This document shows, one piece after another, positions 1 through 9,274 of a DNA stretch of 64,000 nt. Numbering within the stretch: the first letter of the stretch is position 1; each line of letters begins with the position of its first letter. A program made the position numbers and the translations under genes. The stretch is taken from positions 62,001 through 126,000 of the forward strand of contig NZ_JAGGJW010000013.1 in NCBI RefSeq assembly GCF_017873175.1, given 5' to 3'. The notes beneath the pieces are model-generated. The model was given only the letters and a program-made list of their open reading frames with translations. It did no database searches and had not been told where the DNA came from. Origin of the DNA: Neorhizobium petrolearium. GTDB taxonomy: Bacteria; Pseudomonadota; Alphaproteobacteria; Rhizobiales; Rhizobiaceae.

Positions 1-81
1 GCGGCAACGTTGCATCGGCTGATGACTTATCGCGAGTCCGTCAAAATCCTAAAAGGATTCATCAGGCAGGGCGACGAATGA
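1..81 (+). CDS. C-terminal end of an unidentified protein (partial)
   Basis: The first 81 bases are an open frame from the window edge to a TGA at 79-81, giving 26 residues that end in FIRQGDE. Codon use looks like that of the neighbouring genes. The piece is too short to recognise a family, so no function is given. It could be a chance open frame, because 26 codons without a stop is not rare in GC-rich DNA. Confidence 0.35.
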   Translation, partial: AATLHRLMTYRESVKILKGFIRQGDE

Positions 82-249
82 TGTTCGGGCACATGGCGAG
101 CCATATTGTCATTGGCAGACCGCTTATCTCACGCTTCAAAGACGCCTAAAGACATGTCAAAACCTAGGATGTTTCAGGATTGGTTCAGCCTATGTTAAAG
201 TCAGCAAGCTTAAGAGGGGCCCCGATATTCATTCCTCGCGGCTCTTTCG

Positions 250-993
250 ATGCGCATCGTCCTCGCCAAGTCATTGCTGACCGGTCTGCTGTCGCTGCTT
301 GCCTCCCTCATTCTCTCATTCAGCATCGTTCCGATGCTCGGCGGAGAAGTGGCCGGAGCCGGTCTCATAATGACCATCGTTTGCCCGTTGGTTATCTCTA
401 TTCCAGCTTCGGCCGTGCATTTCCGACAAGCTGAAAAACTTCGGCGCGCAGAAGCGGCGGCCTCGGAGGCACTCCAGAAGCTGGCGATCGCATATGAAGA
501 GCTTCGCCTACAATCACGCCGGGATGGGTTGACCGGGCTTCTCAACAGAAGTGCATTCCTTGAAGAATTGGAAACCTTTAGCCGCAAAGGCGTGACGGGT
601 GGCCTACTGTTCCTGGATCTCGATTATTTCAAGTCGATCAATGATGGGCATGGACATGCAACGGGCGACGAAGCTCTCCGCCGGACAGGACAGATACTCG
701 CGGCCTATCAAGGAGAATTTGACATTGCTGGCCGCCTTGGAGGAGAGGAGTTTGCGCTTTTTCAGAGTGATTTGACGGCTGAAGCGATGTTGCGACGATG
801 TGAGGAAATTCGCGGACTGATCGACTGCATGGATTTTCGTTCAGCCTCCGGATCAATTATCTCCGTATCGGCGAGCATTGGAGCATTTTATTGCGTTCCT
901 GGCTTTGATCCTCAGGAATGTCTCAAGGCTGCGGACGCAAATCTCTACAAGGCGAAAACGAGCGGCCGAAACCGGGTTGTTTTGTCAATCTAA
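250..993 (+). CDS. Membrane-anchored diguanylate cyclase (GGDEF protein)
   Basis: Predicted to make cyclic di-GMP from two GTP at the inner membrane. Of 247 residues, about 1-60 form two hydrophobic segments, then a short helical linker rich in Ala, Glu and Arg, then a GGDEF domain from about residue 90. The active-site motif is GGEEF, preceded by the usual DGLTGLLNR and DLDYFKSINDGHGH blocks, so it should be catalytically active. The RxxD inhibitory site normally just upstream of GGEEF is not visible. No strong ribosome site precedes the ATG, so the start is only moderately sure. It converges on the next gene, and the two stop codons overlap within 990-993. The 168 bases upstream show no clear promoter. 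Confidence 0.88.
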   Translation: MRIVLAKSLLTGLLSLLASLILSFSIVPMLGGEVAGAGLIMTIVCPLVISIPASAVHFRQAEKLRRAEAAASEALQKLAIAYEELRLQSRRDGLTGLLNRSAFLEELETFSRKGVTGGLLFLDLDYFKSINDGHGHATGDEALRRTGQILAAYQGEFDIAGRLGGEEFALFQSDLTAEAMLRRCEEIRGLIDCMDFRSASGSIISVSASIGAFYCVPGFDPQECLKAADANLYKAKTSGRNRVVLSI

Positions 994-2396
994 CCGGCCT
1001 GCCGGTCAGCGGCTGTTTCACCGATATCCCAATAAAGACCGGCCATCATGGCAAGTCCCTCGCGAACGATGCTGACCGGCAGGTGCTCGTTTGGAGCATG
1101 TTGCAGGCAGCCGGGATAGGAATGCGGAATCCAGATGGTCGGCAGGCCGAGCAAATCGGAGAAGATGTTGTTCGGCAGTGAACCGCCGAGATTGGGCAGG
1201 ATGGCCGGCGGAGCGCCCAACGTCTTCTCGATCGAGGTGACGATACGTCTGACCCAGGGATGATCGGGATCGAGGCGGCTGGCGAGGAAGATCGCGTCGG
1301 TGGGATCCTTGACTACGACGCGGTCGTAACCGGCATCGATTAAAGCCTTGCGAACGGCCGGAACGACCGCATCCGGATCGACGCCGACCGGAAAACGGAG
1401 CTGCACGCGGGCGCGGGCCCTGGGCGGGATGGCGTAAAGCGGCTGGGCGAGGTTGCCGCATTCCATCTCCATGACCTCGAAGGAACTCCAGGCGAAGACT
1501 TTTTCCTCAGGCGTAAGGCCCGGCTCGCCCCACCACGGCTCGATCGGAGGATCGTCGGCGGCCGGGGTGATCTTGCAATCCTTCAGCGCCGCGCGGACGT
1601 TTTCCGGGATGTTCCCAGGTGTCATCTCGCGGACCTTGATCCTACCCGTCCGATCCACCAGCGCCGTAATCGCATGGCAGAGTTCTATGCCAGGATTGGA
1701 GAGGATGCCGCCCCAGTTGCCGGAATGCTGAAAACTTTCGCGCGCATTGATCTCCAGATGGAAGGACATGCCGCCGCGGGCGCCGAGAAAGATCGTCGGC
1801 CGTTCCAGTGCCAGGCGAGGACCATCGGACGCGATGAAGACGTCGGCCTTGAGTTCGTCCTTGTGGGCAGCGCACATCTCTTTCAGGCCGAGCGAACCGG
1901 ACTCTTCTCCCATCTCAATCAGATATTTGAGATTGAAGCCAAGCGAGCCTTTGACTGCCAGCAGAGCCTCAATCGCGGCGAGGTTAATCGCATGCTGACC
2001 CTTGTTATCGGCCGTGCCGCGGCCATACCAGGCGCCGTTTTTTTCCGCCATCTCGAAGGGGGATAGACCTTCCTCCCACTGACCATCCAAACCGGCGACA
2101 ACGTCGCCATGGCCGTATTGCAGGATGGTGGTGTAGTTGGGATTCTCAACCCGCTCAGCGATCAGGAAAGGGCCTGGGGCCAGGTCGTTCTCGTAGATCT
2201 TCGTCGCGAAGCCGAGGCGCTCGAAGAAGGGCTGCATGTCCCCAGTGATATAGCGCCAAAGGTCCGGCCTGTTGGCCGCGACACGACTTGCCGACGGGAT
2301 CGCGACGCTCTTGCGGAGCGCCGCCTTGAAGGAACCGTCATCGAGATAACCCACAGCCTTGTCGATCGTCGCCTGGCGGGATGGGGCAGTCGTCAT
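990..2396 (-). CDS. M20 family metallopeptidase (dipeptidase-like)
   Basis: A 468-residue zinc-dependent amidohydrolase of the M20/ArgE-DapE family, expected to cleave a dipeptide or N-acyl amino acid in the cytoplasm. Visible metal and catalytic motifs in order are GHGDVV, GRGTADNKGQH, the EE pair in EMGEESGS, ASDGPR, and a late HAPNEH histidine, so the active site looks complete. It is the last gene of the minus-strand operon that starts with a peptide-type binding protein at 9078, which suggests it processes what the transporter brings in. The exact substrate cannot be told from sequence. M20 proteins include dipeptidases, aminoacylases and carbamoyl amidases. Confidence 0.85.
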   Translation of the reverse strand: MTTAPSRQATIDKAVGYLDDGSFKAALRKSVAIPSASRVAANRPDLWRYITGDMQPFFERLGFATKIYENDLAPGPFLIAERVENPNYTTILQYGHGDVVAGLDGQWEEGLSPFEMAEKNGAWYGRGTADNKGQHAINLAAIEALLAVKGSLGFNLKYLIEMGEESGSLGLKEMCAAHKDELKADVFIASDGPRLALERPTIFLGARGGMSFHLEINARESFQHSGNWGGILSNPGIELCHAITALVDRTGRIKVREMTPGNIPENVRAALKDCKITPAADDPPIEPWWGEPGLTPEEKVFAWSSFEVMEMECGNLAQPLYAIPPRARARVQLRFPVGVDPDAVVPAVRKALIDAGYDRVVVKDPTDAIFLASRLDPDHPWVRRIVTSIEKTLGAPPAILPNLGGSLPNNIFSDLLGLPTIWIPHSYPGCLQHAPNEHLPVSIVREGLAMMAGLYWDIGETAADRQAG

Positions 2397-2413
2397 TGGG
2401 GCACCTCGGGATT

Positions 2414-3421
2414 TCAGGCGGTTCTGGCTTTGGCAGCCGGCAGGATTGCCTGCCCGTTCGACAGATCAAGATCGAAATGGCAGCGGAACATGCCGTCGGC
2501 TCCGCTCGTCTTCTGCGGCGGCGTCGTGCTGCGACAGACATCCTTCGCGAAGGGACAACGCGTGTGAAAACGGCATCCGGAGGGCGGAAAGGCCGGGTTG
2601 GGCAGCTCGCCAGCAATCGGATGTAGCGTGCGGTCGCTAGTATCCATATCCGGGGCGGCATCGATCAAGAGGCGCGTATAGGGATGGCGAGGCCTGAGGA
2701 ACAGCTCTTCCGACGGTGCCTCCTCCACCAGTTCACCGAGATACATGACGCCGATCCTATCGGCCATGATCCGCACGACCGAAAGGTTGTGGGTGATGAA
2801 CAGACTGGTGAGTGCCAAGTTCTTCTGCAGGTCGCGCAAAAGGTTGAGAATCTGCGCCTGGACTGACACGTCCAGCGCCGAGGTCGGCTCGTCGAGGATC
2901 AGGAATTCCGGTTCGCCGGCAAGCGCGCGGGCGATGCAGATGCGCTGCCGCTGACCGCCGGAAAATTCCTGAGGGTATTTTTCGGCATCCGCCGGCGACA
3001 GGCCGACCTGAACGAGCAGTTCGTCGACGCGGGCGCGGATCGCAGCCCGGCCCCGGCGCAGCTTATGGACGCGGATCGGTTCGGCGATGATATCCTCGAT
3101 CATCCAGCGGCCGTTCAGTGACGAATAGGGGTCCTGAAAGATCATCTGGAGGCGGGGCATCTTGCCGGCTGCATCCCTGCGGAAGGCGATCTCGCCGGAG
3201 GTCGGCTCCATGAGGCCGGAGACGAGGCGGGCCAGCGTCGACTTGCCGCAGCCACTCTCCCCGACGAGGCCCAAAGTTTCTCCATGCCGGACAGTGAGAC
3301 TGACGTCGCTGACCGCTTTGGTGCCGCCAGTGTTGTTCTTCTTCAGCCGTTCCAGAAGGCTCTGATTGCGGCGATAGACCTTGCTGACGTGGTTGAGAGT
3401 AAGGAAATCCCGGCCGCTCAT
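2414..3421 (-). CDS. Oligopeptide-type ABC transporter ATPase (DppF/OppF-like)
   Basis: Second ATPase of the first peptide-type importer, 335 residues. Walker A is GESGCGKST, the signature is LSGGQ-like (FSGGQRQR), and Walker B is LILDEPTSALD. The C-terminal oligopeptide-transporter extension carries the cysteine-rich CRFHTRCPFAKDVC stretch. A longer open frame reaches 3523, but the ATG at 3421 is preferred. It overlaps the stop of the upstream ATPase in an ATGA arrangement, and the protein then starts directly in MSGRDFLTLNHVSKVY. The ATPase partners the DppD-like protein at 3418-4398. Confidence 0.92.
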   Translation of the reverse strand: MSGRDFLTLNHVSKVYRRNQSLLERLKKNNTGGTKAVSDVSLTVRHGETLGLVGESGCGKSTLARLVSGLMEPTSGEIAFRRDAAGKMPRLQMIFQDPYSSLNGRWMIEDIIAEPIRVHKLRRGRAAIRARVDELLVQVGLSPADAEKYPQEFSGGQRQRICIARALAGEPEFLILDEPTSALDVSVQAQILNLLRDLQKNLALTSLFITHNLSVVRIMADRIGVMYLGELVEEAPSEELFLRPRHPYTRLLIDAAPDMDTSDRTLHPIAGELPNPAFPPSGCRFHTRCPFAKDVCRSTTPPQKTSGADGMFRCHFDLDLSNGQAILPAAKARTA

Positions 3422-4398
3422 GCGATCTCCTTTTCCAGTGGATGGAAACAGGAAAATGCAACGCTTTCCCTGATGGTCAGCGGTGGCACTGCCGAGCAGC
3501 AATCGCCTTCGGCCTTGAAACAACGCGGATTGAAGGCGCAGCCGGGCGGAACCGCGCCGAGCCCCGGCATGGCGCCGGGAATCTGGTCGAGCCGCACTTC
3601 GCCATTGACCGATGGCATCGGGGTCGCGCGGATCAGTCCATGGGTATAGGGGTGTTTCGGCGCGTTGAAGAGTTCGTTGACAGGGCTGATCTCGGCAACG
3701 CGGCCGGCGTAAAGCACAGCGACGCGGTCGGCCATCTTGGCGATGACACCGAGGTCATGGGTGATCAGCATCATGCTCGTCTTGCTTTCGCGATGCAGGT
3801 CGCGCATCAACTGCAGGATATGGGCCTGGACCGATACATCAAGCGCGGTCGTCGGTTCGTCGGCGATCACGAGCGCCGGATTGGCGCAAAGTGCCAGCGC
3901 AATGACAATACGTTGCCGCATGCCGCCGGAAAGCTGGTGTGGATAACGCTTGAATTGCACGTCCGGGTTCGGCAGGCCGACCCGTTCGATCCATTCGAGC
4001 GCCTTTTTCTTCGCCCCGTCGCCACTGATCTTCAGATGCGCCTCGATCGTATCGCAGAGCTGCCGGCCGATGGTGATGACCGGGTTGAGGCTGGTCATAG
4101 GGTCCTGGAAGATGAAGCCTATCCTGTCGCCGCGCACGCGACGCATCGCCTTCGGTGCCAACTGGTCGAGGCGCTCCCCGGCAAGCGCAATGGTGCCGCC
4201 GGTGCGTTTCAGGGGCGGCACCAGAAGGTCGATGATCGCAGCCCCCGTTATCGATTTGCCGGCACCGGATTCGCCGACGATGCCGAGCACCTCTCCCGGA
4301 TCCACGGAGAAGGAGACCTTGTCGAGCGCGGTGATCAGGCGGCCGTCGCGGTTGATGGTGACCGTCAGGTCGCGGACGTCGAGAAGCGGTGCCGTCAC
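3418..4398 (-). CDS. Oligopeptide-type ABC transporter ATPase (DppD/OppD-like)
   Basis: First ATPase of the 990-9078 transporter operon, 326 residues. Walker A GESGAGKS, signature LSGGMRQR, Walker B ALVIADEPTTALD and the switch histidine in LITHDLG are present. The C-terminal CAFNPRCFKAEGDC block is typical of peptide/nickel transporter ATPases. Its start overlaps the permease stop by four bases and its stop overlaps the next ATPase in the same way, so the four transporter genes are surely cotranscribed. Confidence 0.92.
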   Translation of the reverse strand: MTAPLLDVRDLTVTINRDGRLITALDKVSFSVDPGEVLGIVGESGAGKSITGAAIIDLLVPPLKRTGGTIALAGERLDQLAPKAMRRVRGDRIGFIFQDPMTSLNPVITIGRQLCDTIEAHLKISGDGAKKKALEWIERVGLPNPDVQFKRYPHQLSGGMRQRIVIALALCANPALVIADEPTTALDVSVQAHILQLMRDLHRESKTSMMLITHDLGVIAKMADRVAVLYAGRVAEISPVNELFNAPKHPYTHGLIRATPMPSVNGEVRLDQIPGAMPGLGAVPPGCAFNPRCFKAEGDCCSAVPPLTIRESVAFSCFHPLEKEIA

Positions 4399-5339
4399 GA
4401 GCGTCCCCTTAGTCGCGGATTATAAACGTCACGCAGGTGGTCGCCGAGTATGTTGACCGACACGACGAAGGCGACGAGCACGAGGCAGGGCCAGACGGAA
4501 ATCCACCATTCGCCGGATTGCAGAAAATTGTTGCCATTGCGGATCAGGGTGCCGAGAGACGGCGAGGTGACAGGGATTCCGATGCCGAGGAAGGAGAGCG
4601 TTGCCTCGGTGATTATGGCGATGCCAAGATTGATGGTTGCGATGACCAGAACCGGTGCCATGACGTTCGGCAGGATGTGCAGGATGATAATCGAGAGGCT
4701 GCTGCGGCCGGTGATGCGGGCGGCCGAGACATAATCCTGGTCTCGTTCGATCATCACGGATGAACGGATCGTGCGAGCATACTGGACCCAGAAGGCAATG
4801 CCGATCGAGAGCACGACGATGGCGATCGCCGTCGTGACGCTCCGCTCCTGTCCAAGCGCGGCGCGAGCTGCCCCGTCGATGATCATCGCAAGCAGCAAGG
4901 CTGGATAGGCGAGCTGAACGTCGGCGACGCGCATGATGAAAGCATCCACCTTGCCACCGACGAAGCCGGCTATCAGGCCGAGACTGCCGCCGAGCATGAG
5001 ACCGATGATGACGGACAGGAAGCCGACGATGATCGAAGTCCGCATGCCATAGGCCATGGCGGTCAGGAGGTTTCGGCCTTGGTCGTCAGTGCCGAGTGGG
5101 AAATCCGGCATACCGTCCGCCATCCACATGGGCGGAATGAAGCTGTCCATCACCGACATGCCGGCGAATTCGAAGGGATTCTGCGATACCAGCGGCGCCA
5201 TGAAGGCATAGACGAGCAGCGCGAAGATGACGAGGGCGCAGGTGGTCGGCCCGGGTGCCTTGCGCATGGCGCGCAGAAGTTTCGACAGGCGGCCGCGGCG
5301 GACTGTCGGAACCGAAGGGGTGTTGACGACAGGGGTCAT
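4395..5339 (-). CDS. Oligopeptide-type ABC transporter permease (DppC-like)
   Basis: Inner-membrane permease of 314 residues with an N-terminal cytoplasmic tail, a first membrane segment near residues 35-55, a periplasmic loop containing the PLGTDDQGRN motif of this family, and five later membrane helices. The coupling loop contains AARITGRSSLSIIILHILPN. The open frame extends upstream to 5954, but that stretch is the antisense-frame shadow of the upstream permease. The ATG at 5339 overlaps that gene's stop (ATGA) and is the real start. It pairs with the DppB-like protein at 5336-6307. Confidence 0.92.
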   Translation of the reverse strand: MTPVVNTPSVPTVRRGRLSKLLRAMRKAPGPTTCALVIFALLVYAFMAPLVSQNPFEFAGMSVMDSFIPPMWMADGMPDFPLGTDDQGRNLLTAMAYGMRTSIIVGFLSVIIGLMLGGSLGLIAGFVGGKVDAFIMRVADVQLAYPALLLAMIIDGAARAALGQERSVTTAIAIVVLSIGIAFWVQYARTIRSSVMIERDQDYVSAARITGRSSLSIIILHILPNVMAPVLVIATINLGIAIITEATLSFLGIGIPVTSPSLGTLIRNGNNFLQSGEWWISVWPCLVLVAFVVSVNILGDHLRDVYNPRLRGRS

Positions 5340-6307
5340 GATTGCCTCCTCAACACGCGGGCATCGATCAGCGGGTAGAGCAGTTCCACGACCAGATTGA
5401 TGACCATGAAGACCAGGCCGACGAAGATCAGATAGATGGCGATGACCGGAATATCCGCCGCCTGGATCGATTGCAGGAAGAGCGAACCGAGGCCCGGCCA
5501 GGCGAAGACGTTTTCCGTCACCACCGAAAAGGCGATGATGTTGCCAAGCTGCAGGCCAAGCATGGTGATGACCGGCAGAAGCGTGTTCTTGATGGCGTAG
5601 ACATACCAGATGCGAGCTTCCGACAGACCGCGGGCGCGGGCGAAGCGGATATGCTCGCTTTGGCCGACTTCCATGAGCTGGGTGCGCAACATTCGGATGA
5701 TAAACGCGACCTGGAAGGTGGAGAGTGTCGCTGCCGGCAGGATGATCGCTCGCCAGCCGGAAACGGAGAGCAGACCCGTTGTCCAGAAGCCGAGATCGAC
5801 GACCGTGCCGCGCCCAAATGACGGCAACAGACCCATTTGCACGGAAAAGACGGCGATCAGCAGCAGGCCGACGACGAAGTTCGGAAGCGTGATGCCGGCC
5901 GTCGAGATCAGCATAATGAAGCGGCCGAACAGCGAGTTCGGATGCACGCCGCAATAGATGCCGGCTGGCACGCCAACGAGGATGGTGATGAGCAGGCTGA
6001 CGAAAGCGAGTTCGATCGTCGCCGGCATGCGCTCGATGATAAGCTTCGCGACCGGGTCCTGAGTCCGGTAGGAGAGGCCGAAGTCGCCCTGCAGCAGGTT
6101 TCCAAGAAAATGCACGAAGCGCGTGCCGATCGGCTGGTCGAGACCGAGCCTGGCGATCAGTTCCATCCGCTCCGTCACGGTCGCATCGGCCGAGAGGAGT
6201 GCCGCCAGCGGGTCACCGATATTGGCGACCAGCAGGAAGGCGATGAAGCTGATCACGAGCAGAACGATGACCGTCTGCACGATCCGGGATGCGGCATAGT
6301 TCAGCAC
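5336..6307 (-). CDS. Oligopeptide-type ABC transporter permease (DppB-like)
   Basis: Permease of 323 residues with six hydrophobic segments. It starts in the usual way for this family, with one N-terminal helix and then a long periplasmic loop holding DPLAALL and a RLGLDQPIGTRF stretch. The cytoplasmic coupling region is FARARGLSEARIWYVYAIKN. It lies between the ArgE-like peptidase and the DppC-like permease in the same operon. The substrate class (peptide, opine, nickel or other) cannot be decided from the permease alone. Confidence 0.92.
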   Translation of the reverse strand: MLNYAASRIVQTVIVLLVISFIAFLLVANIGDPLAALLSADATVTERMELIARLGLDQPIGTRFVHFLGNLLQGDFGLSYRTQDPVAKLIIERMPATIELAFVSLLITILVGVPAGIYCGVHPNSLFGRFIMLISTAGITLPNFVVGLLLIAVFSVQMGLLPSFGRGTVVDLGFWTTGLLSVSGWRAIILPAATLSTFQVAFIIRMLRTQLMEVGQSEHIRFARARGLSEARIWYVYAIKNTLLPVITMLGLQLGNIIAFSVVTENVFAWPGLGSLFLQSIQAADIPVIAIYLIFVGLVFMVINLVVELLYPLIDARVLRRQS

Positions 6308-6316
6308 TTCAAACCC

Positions 6317-7471
6317 TCAGCAGCAGGTGTCACCAAGCTGGTCAAGAAAGGCGATGCATTTCTCCAGCTCGGAAATCGCAATCGACTCGTCCGGCTGATG
6401 AGCATCGGCGATATCGCCCGGGCCGATGACGACCGACGGGACACCGGCGATCTGGAAAATGCCTGCTTCCGTGCCGTAGGAAACATAGCGCGGCTCCGAG
6501 CGTCCGAGGAGCTTCAGGAGCTCTGCGTCGAGTATCGGATCGTCGTTCGGCTTCAGGCCGGGAATGCGTGCCTGCACATCGAAGAAGACACCGGAGGCTG
6601 GGTCGATAGCCTGCATGGCAGGATTCAGCTTTTCTACCGCGAAACGCTGCATGCGCTCGAACACCGCCATTTCGCTCTCGCCGGGGATGATGCGCATTTC
6701 CCAGAAGAAATCGCAGTTCTCGGCGACAATATTGCCGTGCAGGCCCCCCTTGATGACGTTGACGGAAATCGTCGAATAGGGTGGATCGAGGCCCTCGAAC
6801 TGCGGGCCGTTACGCATGTCCTCGCGGATGCGGTTGATCTCGGCGATCATGTCGCCGGCTGCCATGACGGCGTTAACGTAGCGGTCCGGCTGGGAGGAGT
6901 GACCGGGCTTGCCCTTGACGCGGCACCAGCCAATCAGGCCGCCCTTGTGTGCGGCGATCATGTCCATGCTGGTCGCTTCGCCGATGACGGCGAGCCGCGG
7001 TTTCAAGTCGCTTTGCCCTACCCATTCGGCCATCGAGCCAACACCGGTGCAGCCGACCTCCTCGTCATAGGAAAAGGCGAGATGGACAGGCTTCTTGAGT
7101 TTCTTTTGGGCTATGCCAGGTGCTGCAGCAAGACAGCAGGCCAGGAAGCCCTTCATATCGGTTGCGCCGCGGCCGATCAGCCGGCCGTTCGCTTCCCTCA
7201 GCATCCAGGGATCGCCAGACCATGCCTGACCTTCCGTCGGCACGACGTCGGTATGGCCGCTGAAGATGATGCCGCCAGGCGCATCGGGGCCAATCGAAAT
7301 AAGGACGTTCGCCTTGCTGCCTTCGGCATTCGGAAAGCGCCGGACGCGTCCTCCGAAGGGGGCGGCCTGGTCTTCCACGTATTTGATCAGTTCGAGGTTG
7401 GAGACCGCGCTGACCGTCGGAAAGGACACGAGGCTTGCAAGCTGTTTCGTGATGTCTGCGGCAGTCGTCAT
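6317..7471 (-). CDS. Acetylornithine deacetylase/ArgE-like M20 peptidase
   Basis: A 384-residue zinc hydrolase closest by eye to ArgE. Motifs are SGHTDVVP, GRGATDMKGFLAC, the EE pair in SYDEEVGCTGVG, GEATSM, and a C-terminal histidine in DAHQPDES. The known ArgE reaction removes acetate from N-acetylornithine. Because the gene sits inside a transporter operon, an N-acyl amino acid taken up from outside is a likelier natural substrate here (inference). The ATG shares one base with the stop of the binding-protein gene (TAATG), so translation is probably coupled. It is the second M20 enzyme in the operon and clearly different from the one at 990-2396. Confidence 0.82.
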   Translation of the reverse strand: MTTAADITKQLASLVSFPTVSAVSNLELIKYVEDQAAPFGGRVRRFPNAEGSKANVLISIGPDAPGGIIFSGHTDVVPTEGQAWSGDPWMLREANGRLIGRGATDMKGFLACCLAAAPGIAQKKLKKPVHLAFSYDEEVGCTGVGSMAEWVGQSDLKPRLAVIGEATSMDMIAAHKGGLIGWCRVKGKPGHSSQPDRYVNAVMAAGDMIAEINRIREDMRNGPQFEGLDPPYSTISVNVIKGGLHGNIVAENCDFFWEMRIIPGESEMAVFERMQRFAVEKLNPAMQAIDPASGVFFDVQARIPGLKPNDDPILDAELLKLLGRSEPRYVSYGTEAGIFQIAGVPSVVIGPGDIADAHQPDESIAISELEKCIAFLDQLGDTCC

Positions 7472-9078
7472 TACTTCACCGTGAAATAGCGCAGCGGATA
7501 GGCGAGGTCAGCCGGCTGCACGACGGTGATATTGTCCTTCACGCCCCAGAGGATGTTGAGCTGGTGGAGAGGAATGAAGCCGACGTCGGCTTTGATGAGT
7601 TTGAAGGCCTGCTGGATGAGATCTGTGCGCTTCTCCTGATCGGTTTCCTTACCAATGGCGTCGATCAGCTTGTCGACTTCCGGGTTGGAGTAGCCGCCGA
7701 TGTTGAAGGCACCGAGGCCACTCTTCGGATCACGGGTGGCGGCGATCGAGGTCAGGAAGATGTGCGCGTCATAGGTAGCCGGCGAATAGCCTAGCATGGC
7801 GAGGCTGGTATTGTATTCCGGCGGATTGACCTGAGTCGCCCATTTTGCGGTCGGTTGGGCGCGCGGCTCGACCTTAATGTTGATGCGGGCAAGCGAGGCA
7901 GCGACCGCGAGGCAGGTCGCTTCATCGTTCATAAAGCGATCATTGGTGCAGTCGAGCGTGACGGAAAAGCCGTTCTCATAGCCAGCTTCTTTCATCAGTT
8001 TCTTGGCCTTGTCGACATCTGGTTTGACCGGTTCACCGAGTTCCGGATCGAAGCCGTTGATCTCCTTACCGATCGGCAGGCCAACCGGAACCGAATAGTT
8101 GCGCATGATGCGCTTCTGGATCGCTCCGGTATCGATCGCCAGTTCCATGGCCTGGCGGACCTTCAGGTCCTTGAAAGGGTTCCTGGTTTTCTCGCTGCCG
8201 AAGATCAGGCTATCTCGTGCGACATCCGGCTGGATATAGATGGTGCGCAGGTCCGGACCGGCCTGAACATGCAGGCCATCGGCCTTGTCGATACGCTCGG
8301 CATCCTGCGGCGGCACGCCGTCGATCATGTCCACTTCGCCGGAGATCAGTGCCGAGACGCGGGTGGAAGGATTTGAGATTACGAAGAACGTGGCGTTATC
8401 GATATTGCCGGTCTTCTTGTCCCACCAACCCGGATTGGTCGCGAAGACCGTCTTAACGCCCGGATCGCGCTCCTTGATGACATACGGGCCGGTGCCCATG
8501 GCGTTGCGGTTGGCGAAAGTCTCGGTGGCGTTGTTGGCGGCACCCGGTTGCACGGCGCCGTTCGCCTCGGCCCACTCCTTGTCCATAATGTACCAGTTGG
8601 TGATCTGGTTCGGCAGGATGGGATTGATCGCGCGTGTCTTGATACGGATCTTATAGTCGTCAACCTTTTCGATCGAGGCGATAGAGTTCAGGTTTGCCTT
8701 GATGCCACCGGCCTGGCCACGAGTCAGCGAGAAAACTACGTCATCGGCGGTAAACGGATTTCCGTTCGAGAACTTGACGCCCTGGCGCAGAGTGAATTCC
8801 CAGGTCGTGTCGTCCGTCTGCTTCCATTCGGTCGCAAGTGCTGGCTCGATCTTCTGTTCGGCGTTGCGGCGGACCAGCGGTTCATAAACATTGGCGAGAA
8901 CGGCGAAAATCAGGGTGTTCGAGACGGCATGCGGATCGAGCGTATAGGCATCCAGCGGGCCGGCGAATTTGAAATCCGCGGCTTGGACGCTGGTGGCCAG
9001 CGATGCCGTCAGGGCGGCCGCGGCGATCGTGCCCAGCAGCATCTTACGTTTGAATGCGGAAAACGAGAAAGACATCAT
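7471..9078 (-). CDS. Periplasmic solute-binding protein, family 5 (peptide-type)
   Basis: A 535-residue extracytoplasmic binding protein of the DppA/OppA type and first gene of the 990-9078 operon. A Sec signal peptide covers about residues 1-33, with a basic start (FKRKM), a hydrophobic core and likely cleavage after SVQA. Family-typical stretches follow, such as DDTTWEFTLRQGVKFSNG and FTADDVVFSL. Two in-frame ATGs start the frame, preceded by AGGAG. A perfect 24-bp palindrome lies about 50 bases upstream, and a TTTGATCAAA site lies farther up. Confidence 0.92.
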   Translation of the reverse strand: MMSFSFSAFKRKMLLGTIAAAALTASLATSVQAADFKFAGPLDAYTLDPHAVSNTLIFAVLANVYEPLVRRNAEQKIEPALATEWKQTDDTTWEFTLRQGVKFSNGNPFTADDVVFSLTRGQAGGIKANLNSIASIEKVDDYKIRIKTRAINPILPNQITNWYIMDKEWAEANGAVQPGAANNATETFANRNAMGTGPYVIKERDPGVKTVFATNPGWWDKKTGNIDNATFFVISNPSTRVSALISGEVDMIDGVPPQDAERIDKADGLHVQAGPDLRTIYIQPDVARDSLIFGSEKTRNPFKDLKVRQAMELAIDTGAIQKRIMRNYSVPVGLPIGKEINGFDPELGEPVKPDVDKAKKLMKEAGYENGFSVTLDCTNDRFMNDEATCLAVAASLARINIKVEPRAQPTAKWATQVNPPEYNTSLAMLGYSPATYDAHIFLTSIAATRDPKSGLGAFNIGGYSNPEVDKLIDAIGKETDQEKRTDLIQQAFKLIKADVGFIPLHQLNILWGVKDNITVVQPADLAYPLRYFTVK

Positions 9079-9125
9079 GATCTCCTATGCGCCACGAGAG
9101 AGTCGGAATGCGGCAACGACGCGGC

Positions 9126-9149
9126 AGATATTTTAAATTTAAAATATCT
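9126..9149. promoter_or_regulatory. Perfect 24-bp palindrome, candidate operator
   Basis: Each half is AGATATTTTAAA or its complement, with no mismatch and no spacer. The core at 9132-9143 fits the TTnAA-N2-TTAAA dyad that recurs across the window. It lies 48 bases upstream of the binding-protein start, where a repressor or activator of the operon would bind. Confidence 0.7.
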
Positions 9150-9261
9150 CAGCAAAGGAAGCTCATCAGATGAGGACACGCAGCGTTCCCTGTCGTTGCT
9201 TGGAGTTGCCTACTTGCGAGGCTTGGGCAAACAATAGGCGTTTTGAGAAAACATGCAAGCA

Positions 9262-9274
9262 ATTTTGATCAAAT
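9262..9274. promoter_or_regulatory. TTTGATCAAA palindrome, candidate GntR operator
   Basis: Read on the minus strand the site is CATTTGATCAAA. The same 12 bases occur in front of the GntR gene at 59216. It may link this operon to that regulator, which is an inference from sequence identity only. Confidence 0.45.

Noticed and set aside
5837..7489. Long open frame on the plus strand opposite the DppB-like permease and ArgE-like genes
   Set aside because: It is an antisense frame rich in Asp, His and Arg without motifs. The minus-strand genes have complete families.
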